Positions 41,201-48,628 are shown, counted from the stretch's first letter. The stretch is DNA of 64,000 nt from SIG480 sp045636865 (GCA_045636865.1 JAZTYJ010000020.1:62001-126000), one strand, 5' to 3'. The notes: generated from the sequence alone by a model not told the origin. Numbers and translations are program-made.

Positions 41201-41412
41201 ATGAAATCCCCGACGCACTCCGTCAGGGACACATCGCGTACGTCATCAACACTCGTGACCCCGGCTCAACAGGTCAGGCAAGCGACGGTGTTGAAATCCG
41301 CCGCTTTGCAATCGAGAACAACGTAACTATCTTTACGGCACTCGACACGGTACGTGTTCTTCTCGACGTTCTGGAAGAAACAACTCTCACTATCTCAACA
41401 ATTGACGCATAA
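38239..41412 (+). CDS. carB: Carbamoyl-phosphate synthase, large subunit
   Basis: A 1057-residue enzyme with two homologous ATP-grasp halves (about 1-400 and 545-935). Each starts with a KKILIIGSGPIVIGQ/KKIVVLGAGPIRIGQ-type signature and contains IEVNPRVSRSSALASKA or IEVNPRSSRTVPFLSKA. An oligomerisation region lies between them, and an allosteric MGS-like domain lies at the C-terminus (~940-1057). It makes carbamoyl phosphate from bicarbonate, ammonia and two ATP. The glutaminase subunit gene carA, normally adjacent, is absent from this operon. A dispersed repeat begins 2 bases after the stop. Confidence 0.97.
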   Translation: MPKRTDLKKILIIGSGPIVIGQAAEFDYAGTQACLALKEEGYEVILCNSNPATIMTDTTIADKVYMEPLTLEYVAKILRHERPDAIVPGIGGQTGLNLAMQLEKKGILRECNVKLLGTSSESIERAEDREMFKELCESIGEPTIPSKITYSLEEARVAAEEIGYPVVLRPAFTLGGTGGGFANNEEELLEVGRNAFKLSPVSQVLIEKSVKGYKEIEFEVMRDGEDNAITICGMENVDPVGVHTGDSIVVAPIMTLSEEDEKMLNASAIKLIRELKIEGGCNVQFALNPNSSEYYLIEVNPRVSRSSALASKASGYPIARVTAKIAVGMTLAEIPIANTTAAYEPKLDYIIAKLPRFPFDKFTQASNMLGTQMKATGEIMGIGSNLSECLLKSVRSLENGAHHFNLPKFDGMKKDALIEYISEFHDDNLFAIAEAFWLGATVEEAHKATGITPFFLEAFKEITDAEKKIESNKYDLETLIDAKKLGFCDKYIAKLWNVTEREVFDFRKKNNVFPVYKMVDTSHTGAYIPYFYSSYTGENASRLSDKKKIVVLGAGPIRIGQGVEFDYSTVHAVTTIKNSGYEAIIINNNPDTVSTDYTTADKLYFEPLTTEDVMNIIEFEKPEGVIASLGGQTAINLAEPLYAHGVKIIGTDCEAIERAENRDSFEKVLKNLGIPQPEGRAVTKIEDGIEAAAKIGYPVLVRPSFVLGGRAMQIVSNEEQLRQYLRTAVEIDEDKPVLVDKYIQGKEVEVDAICDGRDVFVPGIMELVERTGVHSGDSISVYPTFSISDKVKGIILQYAKKLGLGIGIVGLYNIQFIVDNDDNVFIIEVNPRSSRTVPFLSKATGYSLADIATEVILGRSLKEQGIFEIYPQEKKRWYVKVPVFSFNKIRGLDAYLSPEMKSTGEAIGYDDKLNRALYKALQASGMRVQNYGTVLATIADKDKEEALPLIRRFYNLGFNIQATEGTAKFLKENGIRTHILKKISDGSDEIPDALRQGHIAYVINTRDPGSTGQASDGVEIRRFAIENNVTIFTALDTVRVLLDVLEETTLTISTIDA

Positions 41413-41413
41413 A

Positions 41414-41462
41414 AAGCCTCTCTTGCCTAAAGGGAGGAAGACCGCATGAGGCGGTGGAGGGA
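41414..41462 (+). repeat. Dispersed double-hairpin repeat, copy E, inside the pyr operon
   Basis: CCTCTCTTGCCTAAAGGGAGG hairpin, then ACCGC-ATGA-GGCGGT, then GGAGGGAT. It is the same element as copies A-D and F, lying exactly between carB and pyrK. Its conserved terminal GGAGGG (41456-41461) is 8 bases before the pyrK ATG and acts as its Shine-Dalgarno sequence. Confidence 0.75.
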
Positions 41463-41469
41463 TATATCA

Positions 41470-42204
41470 ATGAAACAGTCAATTTTTAAAATACTGTCAA
41501 ACGAAATGCTCTGTCCGAAAGTGTATCGAATGGAGCTTTCGGGCGATACTTCGGAGTGTCGCGCCGGCGGCTTTGTAAATATCGCGCTTTCGGGAAGCTT
41601 TCTGCGCCGCCCGATATCCGTATGTGATATAAATGGCGATGAGCTCACGATTATCTATAAGGTGGTCGGCGAGGGTACGGAGAAAATGAGCGCGATGGAA
41701 AAGGGCGAAGAGCTCGACATCCTGACAGGACTCGGAAACGGCTACGACACTTCCCTTTCGGGAGACTGTCCGCTTCTCATCGGCGGCGGAGTAGGCGTTC
41801 CGCCGATGTATCTTCTCGCAAAGAACCTGATGCGTGAGGGCAAAAATGTTTCGGTTATCCTCGGTTTTAACACAGAAAGTGAAATTTTCTACAAAAAAGA
41901 GTTTGAAAAATTGGGCGCAAAGGTGTATGTTACAACCGTCGACGGAACTTTCGGCATCCGCGGCTTTGTAACCGATGCGATGAAGGAGCTTGAGTATACA
42001 TACGTCTTCACCTGCGGTCCCGAGCCGATGCTTCGCGCGATATATAAGGAAGTCAAAACGTCTGCACAGTTGAGCTTTGAAGAACGTATGGGCTGCGGAT
42101 TCGGCGCATGTATGGGATGCTCCTGCAAAACCGTTACGGGATACAAGAGAATCTGCAAGGAAGGCCCGGTACTCCGGAAGGAGGAGATTTTATGGGAAGC
42201 TTAA
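41470..42204 (+). CDS. pyrK: Dihydroorotate dehydrogenase B, electron transfer subunit
   Basis: A 244-residue flavoprotein. The FAD domain has FLRRPISVCDI near residue 48, the NAD domain GGGVGVPPMYLLAKNL near 108, and the 2Fe-2S cluster is bound by MGCGFGACMGCSCK with the further Cys in YKRICKEGPV. It passes electrons from PyrD to NAD. ATG 41470 is the start with a proper ribosome-binding site; an in-frame ATG at 41446 lies inside the repeat and has none. It overlaps pyrD by 13 bases. Confidence 0.94.
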   Translation: MKQSIFKILSNEMLCPKVYRMELSGDTSECRAGGFVNIALSGSFLRRPISVCDINGDELTIIYKVVGEGTEKMSAMEKGEELDILTGLGNGYDTSLSGDCPLLIGGGVGVPPMYLLAKNLMREGKNVSVILGFNTESEIFYKKEFEKLGAKVYVTTVDGTFGIRGFVTDAMKELEYTYVFTCGPEPMLRAIYKEVKTSAQLSFEERMGCGFGACMGCSCKTVTGYKRICKEGPVLRKEEILWEA

Positions 42205-43103
42205 AAGTAAATCTCTGCGGCATTGAGCTTGATAACCCCGTCATTCCCGCAAGCGGAACCTTCGGCTTTGGCTACGAGTTTGCGGAAATTTATGACATAA
42301 ACTGCCTCGGAACATTCTCGTTTAAGGGAACAACGCGCGATCCGCGCTTCGGAAACCCGACACCGCGAATCGCGGAGTGCACGGCGGGTATGATAAACGC
42401 GGTAGGGCTTCAGAACCCGGGTGTTGAAAAGGTAATAAGCGAGGAGCTCCCGAAGCTTTTTGAGGTTTTTGATAAAAAAGTTATGGCAAACGTCTCGGGA
42501 TTTTCGGTTGAGGACTACGCCTATACGGTAGAACGGCTCTCGTCTGTCGACGGCATTGGCTGGTTTGAAGTAAACATCAGCTGTCCGAATGTCCACGGCG
42601 GAGGAATGAGCTTCGGCACAAACCCGTCTGCCGCGGCAGAGGTTACAAGCGCAGTAAAAAAGGTTACAAAAAAACCCGTAATCATAAAGCTTTCGCCGAA
42701 TGTCACGGATATTGCTGAAATCGCAAAGGCGTGCGAGGCGGCAGGTGCTGACGGCATAAGCCTCATAAACACGCTCCTCGGTATGCGCATAAACTTAAAG
42801 ACGAAAAAACCCGTAATCGCAAACAAGATGGGCGGTTTTTCAGGCTCGGCAATCTTCCCCGTTGCGGTAAGAATGGTATATCAGGTTGCAAACGCAGTCA
42901 AAATTCCCGTCGTCGGTATGGGTGGCGTATCAACGGCTGAAGACGTCATCGAAATGATGATGGCAGGCGCAAGCGCAGTTGAAGTCGGTGCGGCAAACCT
43001 CGTAAATCCGACTGCATGCAGGGATATAATAGCTGACCTTACGCGCGTTATGGAAAAATACGGAATTGATAATTTAAAAGATATAATAGGGGTGGCAAAA
43101 TAA
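42192..43103 (+). CDS. pyrD: Dihydroorotate dehydrogenase B, catalytic subunit
   Basis: A 303-residue FMN barrel of class 1B. It has NPVIPASGTFGFGYE, AVGLQNPGVEK, the catalytic Cys in EVNISCPNVHGGG near residue 130, SLINTLLGMRIN, and the FMN-phosphate loops PVVGMGGV and GASAVEVGAANL. It oxidises dihydroorotate to orotate together with PyrK. GGAGGAG lies 6 bases before ATG 42192. The gene runs into pyrF with a one-base overlap. Confidence 0.96.
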   Translation: MGSLKVNLCGIELDNPVIPASGTFGFGYEFAEIYDINCLGTFSFKGTTRDPRFGNPTPRIAECTAGMINAVGLQNPGVEKVISEELPKLFEVFDKKVMANVSGFSVEDYAYTVERLSSVDGIGWFEVNISCPNVHGGGMSFGTNPSAAAEVTSAVKKVTKKPVIIKLSPNVTDIAEIAKACEAAGADGISLINTLLGMRINLKTKKPVIANKMGGFSGSAIFPVAVRMVYQVANAVKIPVVGMGGVSTAEDVIEMMMAGASAVEVGAANLVNPTACRDIIADLTRVMEKYGIDNLKDIIGVAK

Positions 43104-43801
43104 TGGGAAAAGACGTAATCGTCGCATGCGACTTTAAAAGCAAGGAGGACACAATAAGCTTCCTTGAAAAATTTACAGACAGAAAGCCGTTTGTAAAAAT
43201 CGGTATGGAGCTCTTCTATGCAGAAGGTCCCGAAATCGTCCGCGAAATCAAGGCCCGCGGACACAAGATTTTCCTCGATTTGAAGCTTCACGACATCCCG
43301 ACCACGGTTAAAAAGGCGATGGCAAGCCTCTCCCGCCTTGATGTCGACATCACAAACCTCCACGCCGCAGGCGCAACGGATATGATGAAGGCGGCAATCG
43401 AAGGTCTTACGCGTCCGGACGGCACACGTCCGCTTCTTATTGCGGTAACACAGCTTACCTCAACCGACCAGGCGACAATGGAGCGCGACCTTCTCATCGA
43501 AAAGCCGATAGACAAGGTTGTTATGCATTATGCACTTACTGCAAAGAACGCAGGACTTGACGGCGTTGTCTGCTCACCACTTGAGGCAGAAAAGGTTCAC
43601 AATACCTGCGGAGAAAAATTCCTCACAATTACTCCGGGGGTCCGCTTTGCAGATGGCGACATCGGCGATCAGAAGCGCGTTATGACACCTGCAGAGGCTA
43701 AAAAAATTGGTTCGGACTACATCGTTGTCGGACGTCCGATTACTGCGGCAGAGGATCCGGTTGCCGCATATATGCGTTGCATAAACGAATTTGTAGATTA
43801 A
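43103..43801 (+). CDS. pyrF: Orotidine-5'-phosphate decarboxylase
   Basis: A 232-residue decarboxylase of the short bacterial group. It starts VIVACDFKS with the first binding Asp, and the catalytic Lys/Asp set is in FLDLKLHDIPTTVKKA. The C-terminal phosphate-binding loop is YIVVGRPITAAEDP. It converts OMP to UMP, the end of the pathway. It overlaps pyrD by one base and is separated from pyrE by an unusual structured spacer. Confidence 0.96.
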   Translation: MGKDVIVACDFKSKEDTISFLEKFTDRKPFVKIGMELFYAEGPEIVREIKARGHKIFLDLKLHDIPTTVKKAMASLSRLDVDITNLHAAGATDMMKAAIEGLTRPDGTRPLLIAVTQLTSTDQATMERDLLIEKPIDKVVMHYALTAKNAGLDGVVCSPLEAEKVHNTCGEKFLTITPGVRFADGDIGDQKRVMTPAEAKKIGSDYIVVGRPITAAEDPVAAYMRCINEFVD

Positions 43802-43808
43802 AAACGTT

Positions 43809-43927
43809 TCGTCAAAGGCAGGTCTTTGACGAGAAAGTTTGCGCTCTGCTACATCGCACTCATTTGCATTCGCACGTTTGCAGAGCGAGCAGTGTTTTTT
43901 GCGAGGAAAAATGTCCCCGCAAAAAAC
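43809..43927 (+). other. Structured spacer between pyrF and pyrE: three successive hairpins
   Basis: Within the 190-base gap, three inverted repeats follow one another. These are TCGTCAAAG-N6-CTTTGACGA (43809-43832), CGCTCTGC..GCAGAGCG (43842-43887) and GTTTTTTGCG-N14-CGCAAAAAAC (43894-43927). None is followed by a T run, so they do not look like simple terminators. Everywhere else in the operon genes overlap or lie within about 60 bases of each other. Confidence 0.65.
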
Positions 43928-43991
43928 GGATTTGAGTTTTTCGCCTTTGCAGATATGAAGTTTGCGAGGCTTAATAAAAGGAGGATATATA

Positions 43992-44630
43992 ATGGAAAAG
44001 CTTATAGCCAAGGATTTGTTATCAATAAAGGCAGTTTTCTTCCGTCCGGAAGAGCCGTTTACATGGGCAAGCGGAATCAAAAGCCCGGTATACTGCGACA
44101 ACCGTCTCACTCTCACAGCACCGAAGGTCCGCGATGACGTTGAAAACGGTCTCTGCGAGCTTATAAAGAAGAATTACCCCGAAGTCGAGGTGCTTATGGG
44201 AACCTCAACTGCAGGTATCGCACACGCCGCTATCTGCGGTCATATTATGAATCTCCCGATGGGTTATGTCCGTTCGGGCGCAAAGGACCACGGCAGAAAC
44301 AACCGCATCGAGGGACGTCTCGAGGCAGGTCAGAAGGTCGTTGTAGTTGAGGACCTTATCTCAACGGGCGGAAGCGTAATCGAGGTTGTTGATGCTCTCC
44401 GCGAGGCAGGAGCAGAAGTTCTCGGCGTTGTAAGCATCTTCACATACGGTATGCAGAAAGGCATCGACCGTCTCGCCGCTGCAAACGTAAAGAACATCTC
44501 TCTCACAAACTTTGATGTTATCGCCGAGGTTGCCGCAGAGGAGGGCTACATCAGGGAAGAAGACATCGCCCGCCTTATAAAATTCAGAAACAACCCGTCA
44601 GACGAGAGCTGGATAGGCGCGGAGGTATAA
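43992..44630 (+). CDS. pyrE: Orotate phosphoribosyltransferase
   Basis: A 212-residue type I phosphoribosyltransferase. The PRPP-binding motif is VVVVEDLISTGGS near residue 120, preceded by GTSTAGIAHAA and YVRSGAKDHGRNN, which carries catalytic-loop residues. It joins orotate to PRPP to give OMP. ATG 43992 is preceded by AAGGAGGA at ideal distance. It follows the structured spacer and lies 3 bases before pyrB. Confidence 0.95.
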   Translation: MEKLIAKDLLSIKAVFFRPEEPFTWASGIKSPVYCDNRLTLTAPKVRDDVENGLCELIKKNYPEVEVLMGTSTAGIAHAAICGHIMNLPMGYVRSGAKDHGRNNRIEGRLEAGQKVVVVEDLISTGGSVIEVVDALREAGAEVLGVVSIFTYGMQKGIDRLAAANVKNISLTNFDVIAEVAAEEGYIREEDIARLIKFRNNPSDESWIGAEV

Positions 44631-44633
44631 GAG

Positions 44634-45704
44634 ATGAGAAGTGTTATTGATATTCTCGACCTCACCTGTGAAGAAATCGACGAGCTCATGCACATCGCGT
44701 GCGATATTACGGAAAACCCGTGGAAGTATTCGGATATGTGCCGCGGAAAGAAGCTTGCAACGCTCTTTTTTGAGCCGTCAACAAGAACAAGGCTCTCATT
44801 TGAAGCGGCAATGCTCGAGCTTGGCGGAAGCGTGCTCGGATTTTCAGAAGCCGCATCATCCTCCGCATCAAAGGGCGAGAGCGTGGCGGATACCGCGCGC
44901 GTAATGAGCGCATATTGCGACATTATCGCGATGCGCCACCCCAAGGAGGGTGCACCGTTCGTTGCGGCAAGAAACGCAACCGTTCCCGTTATCAACGGCG
45001 GTGACGGCGGACATTGTCACCCGACACAGACTCTTGCAGACCTTTTGACGATTTACCGCGAAAAAGGCAAGTTTTCCGACATCACCGTCGGCTTCTGCGG
45101 AGACCTTAAGTTCGGCAGAACAGTTCACTCGCTCATCCACGCACTTTCAAGATACGAAAACATCAAGGTAATCCTCATCTCCCCCGAGGAGCTTCGCGTT
45201 CCGAGCTATATCAAGAAGGAAGTAAGCTTCGATTTTGAAGAAACCACCTCGCTTGAAGAGGCAATGCCGAAGCTTGATGTTCTCTATATGACGAGAATCC
45301 AGAAGGAGCGTTTTGAAACGGACGAGGAGTACAACCGCTTAAAAGACAGCTACATCTTAACAGCAGACAAGCTTCATTCTGCAAAGAAGGATATGTGCAT
45401 AATGCATCCGCTGCCGCGCGTAAACGAGATAAGCGTCGCGGTTGACAAAGATCCGCGCGCCTGCTACTTCAAGCAGGTCGAAAACGGAAAGTTTGTCAGA
45501 ATGGCGCTCATCTTAAAGCTTCTTGAAGAGGCTCACCACGAGGGCAACACAGCACTTTGCGACGATGCCTACATAAAGGGCGTTCACAAGTGCGTAAATC
45601 CGCGTTGCATCACCTCAACCGAGCAGGAGCTTGAGCATATGTTCAAGGTTTCTGCAAGTGGCGCTGAACGTTGCGTCTACTGCGAAGCAAAAGCAAGAAT
45701 ATAG
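44634..45704 (+). CDS. pyrB: Aspartate carbamoyltransferase with a fused PyrI-like zinc tail
   Basis: A 356-residue protein. Residues 1-~310 are a standard catalytic subunit: FFEPSTRTRLSFEAAM (carbamoyl-phosphate loop), GGHCHPTQTLADL near 123 and MHPLPRVNEI near 258. A further ~40 residues hold C320, C325, C347 and C350 (CX4C-X21-CX2C). The surrounding residues (KCVNPRCITSTEQ, FKVSA, ERCVYCEAKAR) closely resemble the zinc domain of the regulatory subunit PyrI. The nucleotide-binding allosteric domain of PyrI is absent. It makes carbamoyl-aspartate. Last gene of the operon. Confidence 0.93.
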   Translation: MRSVIDILDLTCEEIDELMHIACDITENPWKYSDMCRGKKLATLFFEPSTRTRLSFEAAMLELGGSVLGFSEAASSSASKGESVADTARVMSAYCDIIAMRHPKEGAPFVAARNATVPVINGGDGGHCHPTQTLADLLTIYREKGKFSDITVGFCGDLKFGRTVHSLIHALSRYENIKVILISPEELRVPSYIKKEVSFDFEETTSLEEAMPKLDVLYMTRIQKERFETDEEYNRLKDSYILTADKLHSAKKDMCIMHPLPRVNEISVAVDKDPRACYFKQVENGKFVRMALILKLLEEAHHEGNTALCDDAYIKGVHKCVNPRCITSTEQELEHMFKVSASGAERCVYCEAKARI

Positions 45705-45732
45705 AAAAAAGCACCCGAAAGGGTGCTTTTTT
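45705..45732 (+). terminator. Terminator of the pyr operon
   Basis: Stem AAAAAAGCACCC/GGGTGCTTTTTT with a GAAA loop, directly after the pyrB stop codon. Confidence 0.93.
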
Positions 45733-45814
45733 AATGCAAATTTCTGAATTATGAATGCAGAATTGAGAACTGATGGATGTGGACATCGACCGAAAGACGA
45801 AACATAAAACCGCA

Positions 45815-46702
45815 TCAGTGGTGATGATGGTGATGTCCGCGCGCGCAGTCTTCGACGCTGCACGATTTCTCGTGGCAGAACTCATCTGTCGTTTCAAGCT
45901 CAAGAGTAACGTGTCCTATGCCGTGCTCGCCGAGTCTTTTGCGGATTTCCTCCTTTATCACGTGTGCATCTTCGTTTGTAACTATATGCATCGTCGCGCA
46001 GACGGTTCTCTCGTCAATACTGCGTATGTGGATGTGGTGAACGTCGATTACTCCGTCGATATCCTCAATAACCGTTTTTGCCTTTCCGACATCAATGCTC
46101 CGCGGCGCCTTTTCAAGAAAAATATCAAGCGCATCCCTTAAGTTTTTTATCGCGTTTATAAGAATAAATACGGCAACAACAACAGACATAATCGGGTCGA
46201 TGAGCGAAATGTCCGTAAATTTCATCACCACGGCACCGAAAAGAACAACCGCCCAGCCGAAAACATCCTCAAGCATATGGAGATTCACAGCTCTCTGATT
46301 AAGCGACTCTCCCTTGTTGGTGAAAAATGCTGCAACGAGATTTACGCATACGCCGAAAATTGCAAAAACAATCATTCCGTCATAATTGATTTTTGTTGGG
46401 TTGATTATTCTCCATATCGCGCCCGAAATTACCAAAACAGAGCCGAGCATAAGGATCAGGGTTGTAATCACGCTTCCCAAAACGGAGTATCGGACATATC
46501 CGTAGGTATAGTTCTCGTCAGCCTGTCTTTTGCTCTTTTTCTCAAGAAAAAACGAGAGCCCGATGCTTGCGGCATCACCCAGGTCGTGCACCGCATCTGA
46601 CAGAATTGCGACAGAGCCCGTAAAAATACCGCCAAAAAATTCAAAAACAGAGAAGGCGAGGTTTAAAATGAATGCGATAAAAATATTCTTTTCGGTTTTC
46701 AT
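45815..46702 (-). CDS. Cation diffusion facilitator (metal efflux) with His-rich tail
   Basis: A 295-residue CDF transporter with six membrane helices. The metal sites are in LSDAVHDLGDAASIG near residue 38 (D-x3-HD) and NLHMLEDVFGWA near 147 (the H-x3-D site). A cytoplasmic ferredoxin-like domain (~205-270) carries HHIHIRS. The C-terminus ends CARG followed by six consecutive His, a natural metal-binding tail. It probably exports Zn, Co or Ni. I start at the ATG ending at 46702, because GGAGG lies 5 bases before it; the ATG at 46714 overlaps that site. A TetR gene is divergent. Confidence 0.9.
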   Translation of the reverse strand: MKTEKNIFIAFILNLAFSVFEFFGGIFTGSVAILSDAVHDLGDAASIGLSFFLEKKSKRQADENYTYGYVRYSVLGSVITTLILMLGSVLVISGAIWRIINPTKINYDGMIVFAIFGVCVNLVAAFFTNKGESLNQRAVNLHMLEDVFGWAVVLFGAVVMKFTDISLIDPIMSVVVAVFILINAIKNLRDALDIFLEKAPRSIDVGKAKTVIEDIDGVIDVHHIHIRSIDERTVCATMHIVTNEDAHVIKEEIRKRLGEHGIGHVTLELETTDEFCHEKSCSVEDCARGHHHHHH

Positions 46703-46738
46703 AATATCCTCCATTGACTAATATTAATTTTATAGTAC

Positions 46739-46768
46739 AATATATACTATACTGAACACAGTGTTCAA
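46739..46768 (-). promoter_or_regulatory. Predicted promoter of the CDF gene
   Basis: On the minus strand TTGAAC (46768-46763) and TATATT (46744-46739) at 18-base spacing. The TGAACAC palindrome covers its -35 box. Confidence 0.5.
46753..46767. promoter_or_regulatory. Palindromic operator between the CDF and TetR genes
   Basis: TGAACAC-A-GTGTTCA, a perfect 7-1-7 palindrome extended outward by TATA on both sides, in the middle of the 133-base divergent gap. It is the likely binding site of the TetR protein for both promoters. Confidence 0.65.
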
Positions 46769-46835
46769 TATATAATTGTGCCCGACAGTACGATAATGAA
46801 CAAATCTGAAAAAATGTACGGAAGTGATAGCTTTT

Positions 46836-47390
46836 ATGGACAGACGTCAGAGAAAAACGAGAGAGGCTATATTCGGAGCTTTCATAAGTCTTTTGTCGCA
46901 AAAGGATTTTGAGCAAATCACGGTGGGTGAAATAATCGACCGCGCCGATATAGGACGTGCGACATTCTATTCGCACTTTGAAACAAAGGATTTTCTCTTA
47001 AAAGAGCTTTGCGAAGAGCTTTTCTGCCACATCCTTGACGGAGTTGAGGAGAAAAAGACACACAGACACATCTTCGACTGTGATTCGGACGATTCCGTGT
47101 TCCTCCATCTTTTTCGTCATCTTCACAAAAACGACAACAACATCTTAACGCTTCTGGCAGGACGGAACAACGAGCTTTTTCTGGGATATTTCAAAAGAAA
47201 TCTCGCAGAGCTTGTGCGGGGGTGTCTTTATATGTTCGGATCTGAAAAATATAACAAGCTGCCCGAGAGCTTCCGCATAAACCATATTTCCGGAACGTTT
47301 GTTGAAACGATCAGATGGTGGGCAGCCTGCGGAAAAAAAGAAACACCCGAAGAAATAACGGAATACTTCTTCTCCGCTTTGGGACAATGA
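46836..47390 (+). CDS. TetR-family transcriptional regulator
   Basis: A 184-residue protein. The N-terminal helix-turn-helix is clear (RKTREAIFGAFISLL, then ITVGEIIDRADIGRATFYSHFETKDFLL). The C-terminal ~130 residues are helical and form the ligand/dimer domain, with several Cys and His residues. ATG 46836 follows GGAAG at 11 bases; a GTG at 46824 overlaps that site. It is divergent from the CDF efflux gene with a palindrome between them, so it probably represses that gene. The inducer could be a metal, but TetR ligands are usually organic. Confidence 0.85.
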   Translation: MDRRQRKTREAIFGAFISLLSQKDFEQITVGEIIDRADIGRATFYSHFETKDFLLKELCEELFCHILDGVEEKKTHRHIFDCDSDDSVFLHLFRHLHKNDNNILTLLAGRNNELFLGYFKRNLAELVRGCLYMFGSEKYNKLPESFRINHISGTFVETIRWWAACGKKETPEEITEYFFSALGQ

Positions 47391-47399
47391 TTTTTTCTA

Positions 47400-47428
47400 T
47401 TGTTTATTTTGAAAAACTGGTGTATAAT
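47400..47428 (+). promoter_or_regulatory. Possible promoter of the thiI-cinA-wal unit
   Basis: TTGTTT (47400-47405) and TATAAT (47423-47428) with 17-base spacing. Two more TATAAT hexamers follow at 47436 and 47442 without good -35 partners, so the exact start is uncertain. Confidence 0.45.
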
Positions 47429-47467
47429 TACAATGTATAATTATAATGAATAAAGGGTGTACTTATC

Positions 47468-48628
47468 TTGAGAGAAATTTTGCTTTTAAAGCTCGGTGAA
47501 ATAGTCTTAAAAGGCTTAAACCGCGGCAATTTTGAAAAAAGACTCATAAAAAACCTCGCATGGAGACTGCGCAAATGCGGAGAGTTTAAAATTTACTGTC
47601 TCCAGTCAACAATATATGTAGAGCCGCAGAATGAAGACAGCGATATGGACGCGGCATTCGAAGCATCAAAGCGCGTTTTCGGAATAGTCAACATCTGCCG
47701 TGCGGCAGAGTGTGAAAAGGACATTGAAAAGATAACCGAAACTGCAAAAACGTATCTTAACGAAACCTTAAGCTTCGCAAAAACCTTCAAGGTTGAGGCA
47801 AAGCGTTCGGACAAGTCCTTTCCGAAAAAATCGCCCGAAATTGCAATCGAGGTGGGAAGTGCGCTTCACGACGCCTTTGAAAACCTCGAGGTTGACGTTA
47901 AAAATCCCGAAGTGTGCGTAAAGGTCGAGGTGCGCGACCGCGCGGCATTTGTTCACGCAAATCCGACGCCGGGAGCCGGCGGTCTTCCCGTGGGAGTAAA
48001 CGGACGTGCGGCAATCCTCCTCTCGGGAGGAATCGACAGCCCCGTCGCCGCATATATGATGGCAAAGCGCGGCATCGAGCTTTTCGGTATCCACTTCTTC
48101 TCATATCCATACACCTCCGAGCGCGCAAAGGAGAAGGTAATTGAGCTTGCACGCCTCGTTGGATTATATGCAGGAAACATAAAAATTGCGATGGTTCCAT
48201 TCACAAAGATACAGGAAGAAATCCGCGCAAACTGCAATGAAGAGTATTTCACTCTCATCATGCGCAGATTTATGATGAAGATAGCAGAAAGAATCGCAAC
48301 CGAACAAGGGTGCGGCGCGCTCATCACGGGCGAGAGCCTCGGTCAGGTTGCAAGCCAGACGATGGAAGCACTTTTGGTTACGGAAAACGGAATAGAGCTT
48401 CCGGTTCTCCGCCCCGTCATCGGTATGGATAAGGAAGAAATTGTTGCCATCTCAAGACACATAAACACATTTGAAACATCCATACTTCCGTATGAGGACT
48501 GTTGCACGGTATTTACGCCGAAGCACCCCAAAACAAAGCCGAAACTTTCTCTTGTCGTTGAAGAAGAGAAAAAGCTTCCGTTTGATAAGCTTTGCGATGA
48601 GGCAATAGAAAACACAGAAATTCTCTGA
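47468..48628 (+). CDS. thiI: tRNA 4-thiouridine synthetase ThiI
   Basis: A 386-residue protein. It has an N-terminal ferredoxin-like domain and a THUMP domain (~60-165), then the PP-loop ATP pyrophosphatase domain with AILLSGGIDSPVAAYM near residue 178 and ITGESLGQVASQT near 290. The C-terminal rhodanese domain of E. coli ThiI is absent, as in most Gram-positives, so sulfur comes from a dedicated cysteine desulfurase not in this window. It uses a TTG start at 47468 behind AAAGGGTG. First gene of a long unit reaching into the wal genes. Confidence 0.94.
   Translation: MREILLLKLGEIVLKGLNRGNFEKRLIKNLAWRLRKCGEFKIYCLQSTIYVEPQNEDSDMDAAFEASKRVFGIVNICRAAECEKDIEKITETAKTYLNETLSFAKTFKVEAKRSDKSFPKKSPEIAIEVGSALHDAFENLEVDVKNPEVCVKVEVRDRAAFVHANPTPGAGGLPVGVNGRAAILLSGGIDSPVAAYMMAKRGIELFGIHFFSYPYTSERAKEKVIELARLVGLYAGNIKIAMVPFTKIQEEIRANCNEEYFTLIMRRFMMKIAERIATEQGCGALITGESLGQVASQTMEALLVTENGIELPVLRPVIGMDKEEIVAISRHINTFETSILPYEDCCTVFTPKHPKTKPKLSLVVEEEKKLPFDKLCDEAIENTEIL

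Noticed and set aside
41446..41469. Upstream ATG as the pyrK start
   Set aside because: It lies within the repeat hairpin and has no ribosome-binding site; the ATG at 41470 has GGAGGG at 8 bases and fits the family N-terminus.
45773..46600. Plus-strand frames opposite the CDF transporter
   Set aside because: Their sequences are complements of clear membrane-helix and metal-site motifs of the CDF gene.
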